From contig CM020619.1 of the NCBI GenBank assembly GCA_009829735.1, forward strand, positions 4,355,727 to 4,419,726: a stretch of DNA of 64,000 nucleotides, in the 5' to 3' direction. Source of the stretch: Pyropia yezoensis (lineage: Eukaryota; Rhodophyta; Bangiophyceae; Bangiales; Bangiaceae). A model generated the notes under the pieces. That model made no database searches and was not told the origin of the DNA. It saw nothing but the letters and a program-made list of their open reading frames with translations. The position numbers and the translations under genes are program-made. Positions 22,119-32,498 of the stretch are shown piece by piece (within the stretch, counting starts at the first letter, position 1; every line of letters begins with the position of its first letter).

Positions 22119-23364
22119 GCTCGCCGCCGCCGCGCGGCGCGCCGCCCACACGTGAGACAGACGGTGGCGCGCGCGTGCGCGCGTATCCCGGTGGCAGCAG
22201 CAAAACAACAAGGGGGACTCGGGAAGAGGAGGGAGGGGGCGGGAGGAAGGAAAGAAAGGATACAGTGGCGAGGGGGGAGCGGGGGCGGGACGGGCAAGAA
22301 ACGGTCGAGGCAGCGCGGCGGGGAAGGGGGGGGGGAGAGGGGGGGGGAGAAGGGGGCGCGGCGCGGCGCGTGGCGTGGCGTTCCGTGGCGTGGGGTGGCG
22401 TGGCGTGGAGCGGCGGGGAGGAGAGGGGGGCGAAGCGGGCCGCCGTGGGGGGGAGAGGCTCTGCGCGGCAGAGCCACACGCGGCGGCGGGTGCGCTGACC
22501 CGCCACGAAGGGGGGTGCGCAACTGGACGGCGGTCGGTCCACCACGTCGTGTTGCAGGGGTCCAGCCTCTCCAGCCACGTGGTGACCGGATCGGCTGGAC
22601 CGGACCCCCCGCTGCAACTGCTCCCAATCTTGGCGGTCGACCGTTCCGTCCGACGCGCGAGAAAGGTGAAACCGTGATCCTGCCAAAGGGACCCCTGACG
22701 AAAGAAACGGCAGCGGGTCGACATCCTGGCGGCATGATGCCGATGCAGCCGCCCGTTTCTCTGCGCCCGCGTCCTGCCCTACTATCGGATATTTAAGAGG
22801 TAGCGGGCTTTGGCCATGACCATGGTGGCGAGCCGAGTAACCGCCAACACCCCCCGCCACCTGCATGTGCCTCCTTTGTGGACACACATACCTATTCCGT
22901 CTGTTGCATCCTGTTTTTTTTGTGTGTGCACTGTCTCTTTGCTCGCCTCGGCATTGACGGCCCCTGCCACCTACCCTCCCCCTGTCTCCCAGTCTATACT
23001 GCCTTGCCCCCGTCCGCATGAAGCCCACCACCGCCCCCACCACCACCACCGCTACCACCGCTGCCACCGCCACCATGCCGCAGCTCAGCCGTCGCGACCT
23101 CACCACCATCCTTTACCCCCTTTTGCCGGGAGGGCGTGTGCGTGGCGCCCGCCCATGTTGCGTGCTGCCGAGGGAGGGCACCGCCGCGGTCGACCACGCA
23201 CCCGCCTCCCACACAAACGGCCACCCAACTCAAAAAATGTCCATCCCGGTCCGCATCAGCTCTCCACACGTCTGCCCCCCCTCACCCCGCCCTCCTCCCT
23301 ACCCCTCCTCGCGCGCCCCGCCTGGGTCTGCCCCACGAGACTCCCGCCTGCGCGTCACCTCTGA
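22119..23364. other. Intergenic region between two minus-strand genes
   Basis: It holds the upstream region of the NCBP3-like gene and the 3' flank of the Ycf49-like gene. A CTTAAATA element (minus strand, about 22789-22796) lies roughly 670 bp upstream of the NCBP3-like ATG. Repeated GGCGTGGCGT-like units occur at 22370-22410. No gene is seen. Confidence 0.4.
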
Positions 23365-24945
23365 TCATGTCTGCCCCGCCCCTGCCCCCCCTGCGGCCGC
23401 CGCCTCTGCAGCCGCTGCCCGCTCCCGTGCCCCCCGCGCCGCCCACGACGCGGCGTTGACCACCGTCGGCACCACCACCGCCGCGACGGCAACGGGGAGC
23501 GTCGGGTGAAAGGCGCCGTCCAGCCACAGCTCGCCCCACTTGACCACCGCCGCGCCCGCCACGGAGCCACCCACCACCTTGGCCCAAAACACTGCGGGCG
23601 CTTCTACCACCCCCGCCGCCACCGCCGTCGCTGCCGCCGCCGCAGGTGCAGCAGCAGCAGCACCGGCGGTGGCAGTGGCCGTCTTTGCCGTCGGGTCGGC
23701 GGCCGCCTCGGCGAGCGCCCGCCCCCGGCGGGCCACCCGCGCGGCGGCAAAAGCGCAGGTGGTGTTGCCAATGACGGTGAGGCCCGCCTGGACGGCGACC
23801 AGCCCCCCCACGGCGGGCGAGTTGTACGCGGCGTGGAACACACACGCGGCGATGCCCGACGCGTGGAGGGGCACCATCCCCCACGCGAGGCCCTTCCACG
23901 CCTCATTGCCGCTGGCAGCGGCGTACCGCCACGCGAGGCCCATTGCAATGAGCCACTCGGCGACGGAAGAGACGTGGATGGCCCACGTGGGGAGGGACAG
24001 CGCGTTGGCGGGCTCCACGTGCGCCGATGTGCCGCCCGCTACGGCAATGGCCACCACGCCGGCGGTGATGACGGCGGCGGCCAGCGCCTCCCCACCGCCG
24101 CCGACAGCGGCCGCGGGTGCGGGCGTCGCCGCCGCCGGGGCGGCGGTGCTGGTATCGCCTGCCGCCGCGGGCGTCTCCCCCGCCGCAGCACCAGCAGTGC
24201 CGGACGGGACCGACGTGAGCGCCGCACGGAACCCCCCTACAATCAGCAAGTTGGTGACCGTCAGCAGCGACTCGGCCGAGCCGTGCAGCCAGTCCACGTT
24301 GGCGAGGATATCCCCCACCACCACCTTGGCGTAGATGCCCGCCGGGATGGTGGCAAACACAAAGACGAGGAGAAAGGCAAAGCCGCGGAACGCGCCCTTT
24401 GGGCACCCCGCCTCAGGGCGGGAGAGGTAGTAGAGGAAGGCCAGGTAGGGGAAGAGCGACGCTGCAAACAGCTGCGCCGCGACCGCATCCGCGGTGGCGG
24501 CCGAGATGGACCACGGGTCGGTAAACGCCAGCAGCAGCGGCGCCAGAGCGTCGACGGGGGGCGCCGCCGCGACAGCCGCCGACAGCTGGGCCGCCACCGC
24601 CGATGCCACCGCCGGCGGTGACGCCGCCGCCGCCGCCACCAGCGGCGGCGCCGCCACCAGCGGCGGCGCCGCCACCACCACACCTGGCAGCACCGCCACG
24701 GGGGGGGTGGTGCGGCGCGGCGGCGGTGGCCACGCGGCGGCGCCGCCGCCGCCGCGGCCGCGGCGCAGCTGCCCCCACTGCCGCCCGACGCCGCGCGCCG
24801 CCGCTGGTGACACCGTGACCCGACGGCCGGTGGCGGCGGTCGCCGGCAGCCGGCCGACGGTGGCGGCGGCGGCGAGGGCGGCGGTGGCGGCGGCGGGCAG
24901 GCCAGCGGGGGCGGGGGCGACAAACGCCCCCAGCCGCGACGGCAT
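23365..24945 (-). CDS. Plastid membrane protein, DUF3593-DUF2499 (Ycf49-like) fusion
   Basis: The frame has 526 residues from the ATG at 24945 (MPSRLGAFVAPAPAG), whose Ala/Arg/Ser-rich, acid-poor start suits a plastid transit peptide. Residues about 142-242 match DUF3593: SLFPYLAFLYYLSRP, TIPAGIYAKVV, ANVDWLHGSAESLLTVTNL. Residues about 317-403 match DUF2499/Ycf49: LPTWAIHVSSVAEWLIAMGL, AWKGLAWGMVPLHASGI, and a VIGNTT strand. A third hydrophobic part at about 452-498 follows. The two domains are separated by a Gly/Ala linker. Both families are typical of cyanobacteria and plastid-bearing eukaryotes and are multi-pass thylakoid or envelope proteins of unknown function. The gene shows that the organism is photosynthetic or descends from one that was. 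Confidence 0.82.
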   Translation of the reverse strand: MPSRLGAFVAPAPAGLPAAATAALAAAATVGRLPATAATGRRVTVSPAAARGVGRQWGQLRRGRGGGGAAAWPPPPRRTTPPVAVLPGVVVAAPPLVAAPPLVAAAAASPPAVASAVAAQLSAAVAAAPPVDALAPLLLAFTDPWSISAATADAVAAQLFAASLFPYLAFLYYLSRPEAGCPKGAFRGFAFLLVFVFATIPAGIYAKVVVGDILANVDWLHGSAESLLTVTNLLIVGGFRAALTSVPSGTAGAAAGETPAAAGDTSTAAPAAATPAPAAAVGGGGEALAAAVITAGVVAIAVAGGTSAHVEPANALSLPTWAIHVSSVAEWLIAMGLAWRYAAASGNEAWKGLAWGMVPLHASGIAACVFHAAYNSPAVGGLVAVQAGLTVIGNTTCAFAAARVARRGRALAEAAADPTAKTATATAGAAAAAPAAAAATAVAAGVVEAPAVFWAKVVGGSVAGAAVVKWGELWLDGAFHPTLPVAVAAVVVPTVVNAASWAARGARERAAAAEAAAAGGAGAGQT

Positions 24946-25529
24946 GCTGGCGGCTCCCGCGTCGGGTGGGCAGGCGCGGCTGGAACGAAAGAGGGAGGGG
25001 GAGTTGGCGGCTACAGCGGGGAAAGAGGGGGAGGTTGGGGGTGAGAAAGTGCGTTTGAGGGGGGGCCCGGCGATGGGGGGGGGGCGGAGGGTGGGGGGCC
25101 GACCACACCTCGGATGAGAGGGGCGGTTGAGCGGCCACCGATGCTCCCGATGGTGGACGAGGTCCGCCTCCACATCGTTGGGCTGGGGATGGGACGGGGA
25201 GATGAAGATGGTTTCATGTAATCCTGGAAATATTTCATGTTGTATCCAAAATATTGGGGCATGGTCACCACGTGGTGTCGCCCGCCGTCAGCCCTCCACC
25301 CAGACCCGGCTTTCTCACCAAGGACCTCCCTGACCCCGTGCCCCCACCCACCCCCCTCACCTGCTCCACGCCCTCCACCCCGTTCCTCCACCCCCTCCAT
25401 CCATTCGCGCGCCTCCCTCTCATCCCCTCCCCGTTTTTAATCCCCACCTCCCCACTCGGCGGGGACTTTGGGTCCGAGGCAGTGCCCGCGCTAGGGACCC
25501 CACCTCCCCACCCCTTCTTCCTCGCCTGG
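24946..25529. promoter_or_regulatory. Shared divergent upstream region
   Basis: The 584 bp lie between the starts of the Ycf49-like gene (-) and the sulfotransferase-like gene (+), so both promoters should be here. The stretch 25200-25255 is notably less GC-rich than its surroundings (ATCCTGGAAATATTTCATG). No TATA box or other element can be placed with confidence. Confidence 0.4.
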
Positions 25530-26963
25530 ATGAGCCCCCCAGCGGGCGCCCGGCAGCGGGCGCCGTCACCCGGCCGGCATCAGTCGGCGGCGGGAGCTCC
25601 CCTCCCGCGCACTCCCCCCAGCCCGCCCGCCCTTGCCGCCGGGCGGCGGCGGCTGCTGGCGGGTGTGGCGGCGGCGGCGGCAGTGGTGGTGTTGACGGCG
25701 GCGACGGTAGGCGGCGCCCTCTTTGCTCACCGTGGGGGGGCGGCTCCCCGCCCGTGGACGTGGTGGCCCCTCTCCCTTACCGCCCGCCCCGCGGCGACGG
25801 CGGCTGGCGCCGCGTGCGACACCCGCGCGGGCTACTGCGGCGCGACGGTGCGTGAGTGCCGGGACGCGCCGGCGGCAACGCCCCCCCACCCCGCCGCACG
25901 CAACGGGCGGCCGCTGCTGGTGGTGGCGGCGGGGGGCTCCCGCGCCGCCTCCACCTGGGTTTACAACGTGGCGCGCATCCTGCTGCGGGTGCGGGACCCC
26001 AACACCGTGGCCGGGTGGTACGAGGACCTGGCGGCGATGGTTGGGGCGTACGCGCAGCTGGTGCCGGGCAACGACACGTACGGGGAGGTGGGCGCGGCGA
26101 GTCGCCTCGAGGCGCTGCGCTCCCTCGACACGTCGGTGCTGATAAAAGTGCACCTGGTCCAAGAGTGGGCCACCCTCCTGGGCGGCGAGCACCGGCCGCC
26201 CAAGGCGGGGGGGGGCCGGTGGGGGGCACCCTGGGGGCGCGCCGACGAGCCCCCCGACGTGCCCATGGTGGAGCTGTCAGAGGCGGCGGACGTGGTGCTG
26301 ACCAGCCACCGGGATGTGCGGGAGGTGGTGCGGTCGCTGCGCCACATGGGCTGGGGCACCCGCGTCAACCCGGCGGCGTTTTCGCACCCCGACTTCTGTC
26401 GCCGCCCCTACGACGCGCGGTGGGCGCCGGCGCCGCTGGGCGCCGCCGGCTACGCCGACGCTGACGCGTGGGTGGCCATGGCCCGCGCGCACCTGCTGTG
26501 CCGCGAGCGGCTGCTTGCGTCGGCGGGGGACAAGCTGGTCCTCGATGTGCCCGCCGAGGCGCTGGCGGGCGCGTCGGCGGCAACGCAGGCGCGCCTCGTC
26601 CAGGCCGTTGCGGCGGCGTTTGACTGGCCCTACACCGACGCGGAGCTGGCGGGGGTGGTGACCGAGGTGGCCCGCCTGCGGGTGCCCCCCTGTGCGGCGC
26701 CCGCCGGTGGGGGGGGGGGCGGGGGGGTGCACCTCGTGCTCAACCCAACGACGCACATCCACCGGGGGCACATCCGCCTGGCGGCGACCAACGTGGAGGC
26801 GGTCGACGCGGCGGGGGTGGCGGCGATTGAGGCGGACCCAGTGTGCCGCGCGTGGCTCGTCCGCCACGGATACATGGAGAAGGGGGAGGGGGGGGGGGTC
26901 GCGGCTGGCGTCCACGACGGCAGGGGCCACGACGGTGGCGAGGGGGTAGGGGGGGGCGGGTAG
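25530..26963 (+). CDS. Sulfotransferase-like type II membrane protein
   Basis: The frame has 477 residues from the ATG at 25530, chosen because it is the first that places the membrane anchor near the N-terminus; the frame is open from 25254. A basic segment (AAGRRR) and a hydrophobic helix (LLAGVAAAAAVVVLTAATV) form a signal anchor typical of Golgi enzymes. At about residue 134, GGSRAASTWVYNVARILL matches the 5'-phosphosulfate loop of PAPS-dependent sulfotransferases (R-x-x-S-T-W/L). At about 254-270, VVLTSHRDVREVVRSL matches the 3'-phosphate motif (R-D-x-R-x-x-x-x-S). It would transfer sulfate from PAPS to an unknown acceptor; in algae, cell-wall galactans are obvious candidates. The C-terminal 30 residues are Gly-rich. 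Family fairly sure, substrate unknown. Confidence 0.72.
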   Translation: MSPPAGARQRAPSPGRHQSAAGAPLPRTPPSPPALAAGRRRLLAGVAAAAAVVVLTAATVGGALFAHRGGAAPRPWTWWPLSLTARPAATAAGAACDTRAGYCGATVRECRDAPAATPPHPAARNGRPLLVVAAGGSRAASTWVYNVARILLRVRDPNTVAGWYEDLAAMVGAYAQLVPGNDTYGEVGAASRLEALRSLDTSVLIKVHLVQEWATLLGGEHRPPKAGGGRWGAPWGRADEPPDVPMVELSEAADVVLTSHRDVREVVRSLRHMGWGTRVNPAAFSHPDFCRRPYDARWAPAPLGAAGYADADAWVAMARAHLLCRERLLASAGDKLVLDVPAEALAGASAATQARLVQAVAAAFDWPYTDAELAGVVTEVARLRVPPCAAPAGGGGGGGVHLVLNPTTHIHRGHIRLAATNVEAVDAAGVAAIEADPVCRAWLVRHGYMEKGEGGGVAAGVHDGRGHDGGEGVGGGG

Positions 26964-29627
26964 TCGTCCTGAGCTCACCCCCGTACCCTGGGGGACGAGA
27001 CGACCGCCGCGGCGCCCCACCCGTAGCATTGTTTGTGCGCCCCCCTGATACGCACCTACCCCGGCGCTGGCGGCGGAAGCCGCCGTCCTGGGCTGCCCGC
27101 CGTCCTCCAGCGGTGCTGGTGCTGCGGGCGGGCGGGAAGGGCGGAGGGGAGGGGGCGGGGTGGACGGGGGGATGAATCTTCACTCTGTTGAGGACCCTGC
27201 TTCGCTCCGTCTGCACGGCACCCGCCGGCCGCCACCGCTGCTGCTGTCGCCGGCACTGCCGCCACCGACTCTCCGCGGTGGTGCGGCGGGGGCGCTCCCG
27301 AACCCCCACCCCCCCCCCCCGCTCTGGCGGCCATCCGTCAGCTGGCAATGACTCGGGTCCGCGTGGTGGGCCAAAGGTGGCGGCGCACTTGGCGGCCGCG
27401 GGCTGTGCTCCCTGCAGCAGACTGCTGCCGCTGTGCCGTGTCGCCCACTCGGCAAGGTGAGGAGGGGCGGCAGGCAACTGGGGCGTTACTTGGCATGGCA
27501 CTTCCGGCTTGGGGGTGTCGCTCACACACCCGGGCTGCAGGGGTGGCAGGGGGGGGGACACCTCCCGTTTGCGGCGGCATCGAGGAGCAGGGGGTGGGTG
27601 GGGGGTTGCCGGGCGATGCAGGGGAGGGAGAGAAGAACCTTGCGGCCTCGCCCTCCAATGGCGCATGTTCGGAAAGCAAGAAAAAAAAGCAATGCACGTC
27701 GGGAAACAGCTCAGACGCCACCGGGTAAGCGCGGGACGTGAGGAGTAGCGCAGGGGGAGCACCGCCCATGCCTGCACCGCCACGCCACAGGAGGGGTGTC
27801 GGGGTACCTCCGCCACGCGCCTCGGGAGGGAACCGACGCCACCAGCCCGGGTAGGAAACACCCCCCCAGCCCTTGCGCCAACCCACCCCCCTCCATGAAT
27901 CGGCAGCGTCCCCACCGCCCGCGCTTGCCGGCGCTGAGGCGGTGGCCGGCTGATGCTACGAACAAAAACATTCCCCACCCCCACGTCCCCGCCCCACGTC
28001 CCCCCTCTGCCTACCCACCCGCAGCGACGTGACGAGGAGGAAGCCCACCGGCAGCCCCGAGGCTGCCGCCACCGACATTGTCGCCGCCACGGCTACAGCA
28101 CTGGAGCCGCCACCGCCGCATGTGCCACGTACTCGTCACCACCGCCGCCAACGCCGCCGCCAACGCCGCCGCCACCGCCGCCGTCTCCGCCGCTGCCGCC
28201 CCCGACACGGCGGGCCGGCCGCGTCACGCGAGGGTGCCTCTCCCCCCCCACCCGCTGCGCAACAACCGAAGGGCAACTGGCTTTGCAGGCCCTTCCCCCC
28301 CACCCCTTTCCGCCAGCACAGCCGGTCGCATCACAAGCGGGCAGAGAGGCGGGAAAGGTTGGGGGCAAACAGCAGTGCGGTGCGCGCAGCGTCCTGTTGT
28401 AACACCAAGGGGATGGGGGCTGTCTCCTCCAGCAGCGCGCGTCCCTTCCCCGCTAGCCGCAGCACAGATAGGGTCCAAAGGTGTGTCACGTCTTCCCTGG
28501 GCACGCGGGGCTAGTCCCCGTGGGTCCCGCCATATACGCCCTTCCTCGGGAGCGCACGTCCCGTAAGGCGTGGCCCCTCCACTCCGTGTGCCCTGTCGCC
28601 TGCACTGCACTTGCCCCGGGGTGCACGGCCGTCGGCCTATTGCCCGCGGGTGTGGTCCACGTCCGCAGTGCAGTGCCCAGTGGGCACCCTGCTACCTACG
28701 GTGCACCCGAAGCGCACCGCCCACCTCCCACTCTCAGTCCCTCTCCTCCACCGTCAGCACTCCCCGCACTCCCCCCGCCCCACGGCCTACCACATCCGGT
28801 GTACCCTGTCGGTTGCACTCCCGCCTCCCTCTGCCCGACATGGGGAATGGGGGAGGGGGAGTGCTGTAGTCAGTCGGGGAAGAGGGGATGGCCACGTGCC
28901 ACTGGGGTAGGTGGAGTGACAAGCCCAAGTACAAGGTCTTGTCCCCCACGCCCCCTCAGTCCACAACACGGCCACGGCGGTGGCCGCCGCCACACCTGCC
29001 GAACCGGGCGGCCCGGACCGCTGCCCCCTGCGCGCGGCCGGCCCGCCTCGAGTCGGCGCGCCGCCGCCGCGCGCCGCGTGGCGCCAACAACACGAAAAAA
29101 GATGGCGAAGGAAGACAGCACCAGAACGACACTGAACCACGACAAAGACATGTATCTAGTTGTGTTTGTAGGGGTTGTGTTTGGGCGACTATTGTGGGTG
29201 CATTGATTGGTGATGGGAGGGGGGGGTTGGGGGCCCGACCGTGAGCCTCGGTGGGCCCTGGTTGGCCGCCGGCGAGACATATTTAAGATCTCGACCGGCG
29301 GGCGAGGGACTCGGCAGCCATCGGCCGTCACGTTCCATCGCCCTCGCGCCCTCCCGCAGGCCCGGCTTGCAGCCCCGCCTCCGCGCACTCCTTCGCGATG
29401 CACATTATCATCACCCTTTGGCGATAAGGACACCTTTCCTCATCGCCACGAGCAACAGGGGCTGTAGCTTCTCGCGCCTTCTTCATGGCCGAGTTGTTCA
29501 GCCTCTGACACTATGGTCAATAAATGAGTCAAACCGCAGACGCGACCATTGAGTGCCCGGAGTAAACACAACATGAAAAGATCACCACGGAGTCCACTGC
29601 GGTCGCGACGTCCGCACCAACCTTCTC
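26964..29627. other. 2.7-kb intergenic region, no gene recognised
   Basis: Several frames are open on both strands, but none shows a motif or credible protein composition. A TATTTAAG element at about 29280 and an AATAAA at 29519 suggest that a plus-strand transcript may end here, convergent with the Sel1 locus. No RNA gene can be supported. Confidence 0.4.
29519..29524 (+). promoter_or_regulatory. Possible plus-strand poly(A) signal AATAAA
   Basis: AATAAA in a less GC-rich stretch, about 100 bp from the 3' end of the minus-strand Sel1 locus. The hexamer is rare in this GC-rich window. No plus-strand gene has been identified to go with it. Confidence 0.3.
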
Positions 29628-32498
29628 CTAACGCTCCAGGCTAGTCCTCAATTGATCGCTGGCCAATACATCGCCACACTTGGCCGCCTCCCGGTACAGC
29701 CGCACCGCCTCGGTCGCATCCGCTGCCACCCCCTTGCCGTGCTGCAGACACACGGCCAAGTTGTTCTTGGCAGCCAAGTCGCCTGCCTCGGCCGCCTCCC
29801 GGTACAGCCGGACCGCCACGGCCGCATCGGCTGCCACCCCCTTGCCGTGCTCCAGACACAAGGCCAAGTTGTGTTTGGCGCCCATGTTGCCCGCGTCAGC
29901 CGCCTCCCGGTACAGCCGGACCGCCTCGGCAGCATCGGCTGCCACCCCCTTGCCGTGCTCCAGACACAAGCCCAAGTTGTTCTTGGCAAGCACGCTGCCC
30001 GAGTCAGCCGCCTCCCGGTACAGCCGGACCGCCTCGGCCGCACCGGCTGCCACCCCCTTGCCGTGCTCCAGACACAAGCCCAAGTTGTGTTTGGCGCCCA
30101 TGTTGCCCGCGTCGGCCGCCTCCCGGTACAGCCGCACCGCCTCGGTCGCATCCGCTGCCACCCCCTTGCCGTGCTGCAGACACACGGCCAAGTTGTTCTT
30201 GGCAGCCAAGTCGCCCGCCTCGGCCGCCTCCCGGTACAGCTGCACCGCCTCGGCCGCATCGGCTGCCACCCCCTTGCCGTGCTGCAGACACACGGCCAAG
30301 TTTTTCTTGGCATCCAAGTCGCCCACCTCGGCCGCCTCCCGGTACAGCCGCACCGCCTCGGTCGCATCCGCTGCCACCCCCTTGCCGTGCTGCAGACACA
30401 AGCCGAAGTTGTTCTTGGCGCCCATGATGCCCGAGTCGGCCGCCTCCCGGTACAGCCGGACCGCCTCGGCCGCATCGGCTGCCACCCCCTTGCCGTGCTC
30501 CAGACACAAGCCCAAGTTGATCTTGGCAAGCGCGCTGCCCGAGTCAGCCGCCTCCCGGTACAGCCGGACCGCCTCGGCCGCACCGGCTGCCACCCCCTTG
30601 CCGTGCTCCAGACACAAGCCCAAGTTGTGTTTGGCGCCCATGTTGCCCGCGTCGGCCGCCTCCCGGTACAGCCGCACCGCCTCGGTCGCATCCGCTGCCA
30701 CCCCCTTGCCGTGCTGCAGACACACGGCCAAGTTTTTCTTGGCAGCCAAGTCGCCCGCCTCGGCCGCCTCCCGGTACAGCTGCACCGCCTCGGCCGCATC
30801 GGCTGCCACCCCCTTGCCGTGCTGCAGACACACGGCCAAGTTTTTCTTGGCATCCAAGTCGCCTGCCTCGGCCGCCTCCCGGTACAGCCGGACCGCCACG
30901 GCCGCATCGGCTGCCACCCCCTTGCCGTGCTCCAGACACAAGGCCAAGTTGTGTTTGGCGCCCATGTTGCCCGCGTCAGCCGCCTCCCGGTACAGCCGGA
31001 CCGCCTCGGCAGCATCGGCTGCCACCCCCTTGCCGTGCTCCAGACACAAGCCCAAGTTGTTCTTGGCAAGCACGCTGCCCGAGTCAGCCGCCTCCCGGTA
31101 CAGCCGGACCGCCTCGGCCGCATCGGCTGCCACCCCCTTGCCGTGCTCCAGACACAAGCCCAAGTTGTGTTTGGCGCCCATGTTGCCCGCGTCTGCCGCC
31201 TCCCGGTACAGCCGCACCGCCTCGGTCGCATCCGCTGCCACCCCCTTGCCGTGCTCCAGACACACGGCCAAGTTGTTCTTGGTAGCCAAGTCGCCTGCCT
31301 CGGCCGCCTCCCGGTACAGCCGGACCGCCGCGGCCGCATCCGCTGCCACCCCCTTGCCGTGCTGCAGACACAAGCCCAAGTTGATCTTCGCAAGCACGTT
31401 GCCCGCGTCGGCCGCCTCCCGGTAGAGCCGCACCGCCTCGGCCGCACCGGCTGCCACCCCCTTGCCGTGCTCCAGACACAAGCCCAAGTTGTGTTTGGCG
31501 CCCATGTTGCCCGCGTCGGCCGCCTCCCGGTACAGCCGGACCGCCTCGGCCGCATCGGCTGCCACCCCCTTGCCGTGCTCCAGACACAAGCCCAAGTTGT
31601 GTTTGGCGCCCATGTTGCCCGCGTCCGCCGCCTCCCGGTACAGCCGCACCGCCTGGGTCGCACCCGCTGCCACCCCCTTGCCGTGCTGCAGACACACGGC
31701 CAAGTTTTTCTTGGCATCCAAGTCGCCCACCTCGGCCGCCTCCCGGTACAGCCGCACCGCCTCGGTCGCATCCGCTGCCACCCCCTTGCCGTGCTGCAGA
31801 CACAAGCCGAAGTTGTTCTTGGCGCCCATGATGCCCGAGTCGGCCGCCTCCCGGTACAGCCGGACCGCCTCGGCCGCATCGGCTGCCACCCCCTTGCCGT
31901 GCTCCAGACACAAGCCCAAGTTGATCTTGGCAAGCACGCTGCCCGAGTCAGCCGCCTCCCGGTACAGCCGGACCGCCTCGGCCGCATCGCCTGCCACCCC
32001 CTTGCCGTGCTCCAGACACAAGCCCAAGTTGTGTTTGGCGCCCATGTTGCCCGCGTCGGCCGCCTCCCGGTACAGCCGCACCGCCTCGGTCGCATCCGCT
32101 GCCACCCCCTTGCCGTGCTCCAGACACAAGCCCAAGTTGTGTTTGGCGCCCATGTTGCCCGCGTCGGCCGCCTCCCGGTACAGCCGCACCGCCTCGGTCG
32201 CATCCGCTGCCACCCCCTTGCCGTGCTGCAGACACACGGCCAAGTTGTTCTTGGCAGCCAAGTCGCCCGCCTCGGCCGCCTCCTGGTACAGCTGCACCGC
32301 CTCGGCCGCATCGGCTGCCACCCCCTTGCCGTGCTGCAGACACACGGCCAAGTTTTTCTTGGCATCCAAGTCGCCCACCTCGGCCGCCTCCCGGTACAGC
32401 TGCACCGCCTCGGCCGCATCGGCTGCCACCCCCTTGCCGTGCTGCAGACACACGGCCAAGTTTTTCTTGGCATCCAAGTCGCCCACCTCGGCCGCCTC
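29628..32498 (-). CDS. Sel1 array, C-terminal open segment of the NLR-like locus
   Basis: About 26 Sel1 units of 36 residues run in one frame, with consensus AVRLYREAADAGNMGAKHNL then GLCLEHGKGVAADAAE. They end in a divergent unit and a natural-looking C-terminus (CGDVLASDQLRTSLER). Sel1 units are paired helices that stack into a protein-binding solenoid. The segment follows an in-frame TAG at 32499-32501, where a CGG codon is expected, so it is cut off from the units above unless that base call is wrong. It has no start of its own and is part of the locus that begins at 62267. Confidence 0.55.
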   Translation of the reverse strand, partial: EAAEVGDLDAKKNLAVCLQHGKGVAADAAEAVQLYREAAEVGDLDAKKNLAVCLQHGKGVAADAAEAVQLYQEAAEAGDLAAKNNLAVCLQHGKGVAADATEAVRLYREAADAGNMGAKHNLGLCLEHGKGVAADATEAVRLYREAADAGNMGAKHNLGLCLEHGKGVAGDAAEAVRLYREAADSGSVLAKINLGLCLEHGKGVAADAAEAVRLYREAADSGIMGAKNNFGLCLQHGKGVAADATEAVRLYREAAEVGDLDAKKNLAVCLQHGKGVAAGATQAVRLYREAADAGNMGAKHNLGLCLEHGKGVAADAAEAVRLYREAADAGNMGAKHNLGLCLEHGKGVAAGAAEAVRLYREAADAGNVLAKINLGLCLQHGKGVAADAAAAVRLYREAAEAGDLATKNNLAVCLEHGKGVAADATEAVRLYREAADAGNMGAKHNLGLCLEHGKGVAADAAEAVRLYREAADSGSVLAKNNLGLCLEHGKGVAADAAEAVRLYREAADAGNMGAKHNLALCLEHGKGVAADAAVAVRLYREAAEAGDLDAKKNLAVCLQHGKGVAADAAEAVQLYREAAEAGDLAAKKNLAVCLQHGKGVAADATEAVRLYREAADAGNMGAKHNLGLCLEHGKGVAAGAAEAVRLYREAADSGSALAKINLGLCLEHGKGVAADAAEAVRLYREAADSGIMGAKNNFGLCLQHGKGVAADATEAVRLYREAAEVGDLDAKKNLAVCLQHGKGVAADAAEAVQLYREAAEAGDLAAKNNLAVCLQHGKGVAADATEAVRLYREAADAGNMGAKHNLGLCLEHGKGVAAGAAEAVRLYREAADSGSVLAKNNLGLCLEHGKGVAADAAEAVRLYREAADAGNMGAKHNLALCLEHGKGVAADAAVAVRLYREAAEAGDLAAKNNLAVCLQHGKGVAADATEAVRLYREAAKCGDVLASDQLRTSLER

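Noticed and set aside
25254-25529. N-terminal extension of the sulfotransferase-like protein
   Set aside because: It would move the signal anchor 92 residues inward and is Pro-rich leader-like sequence; the ATG at 25530 fits better.
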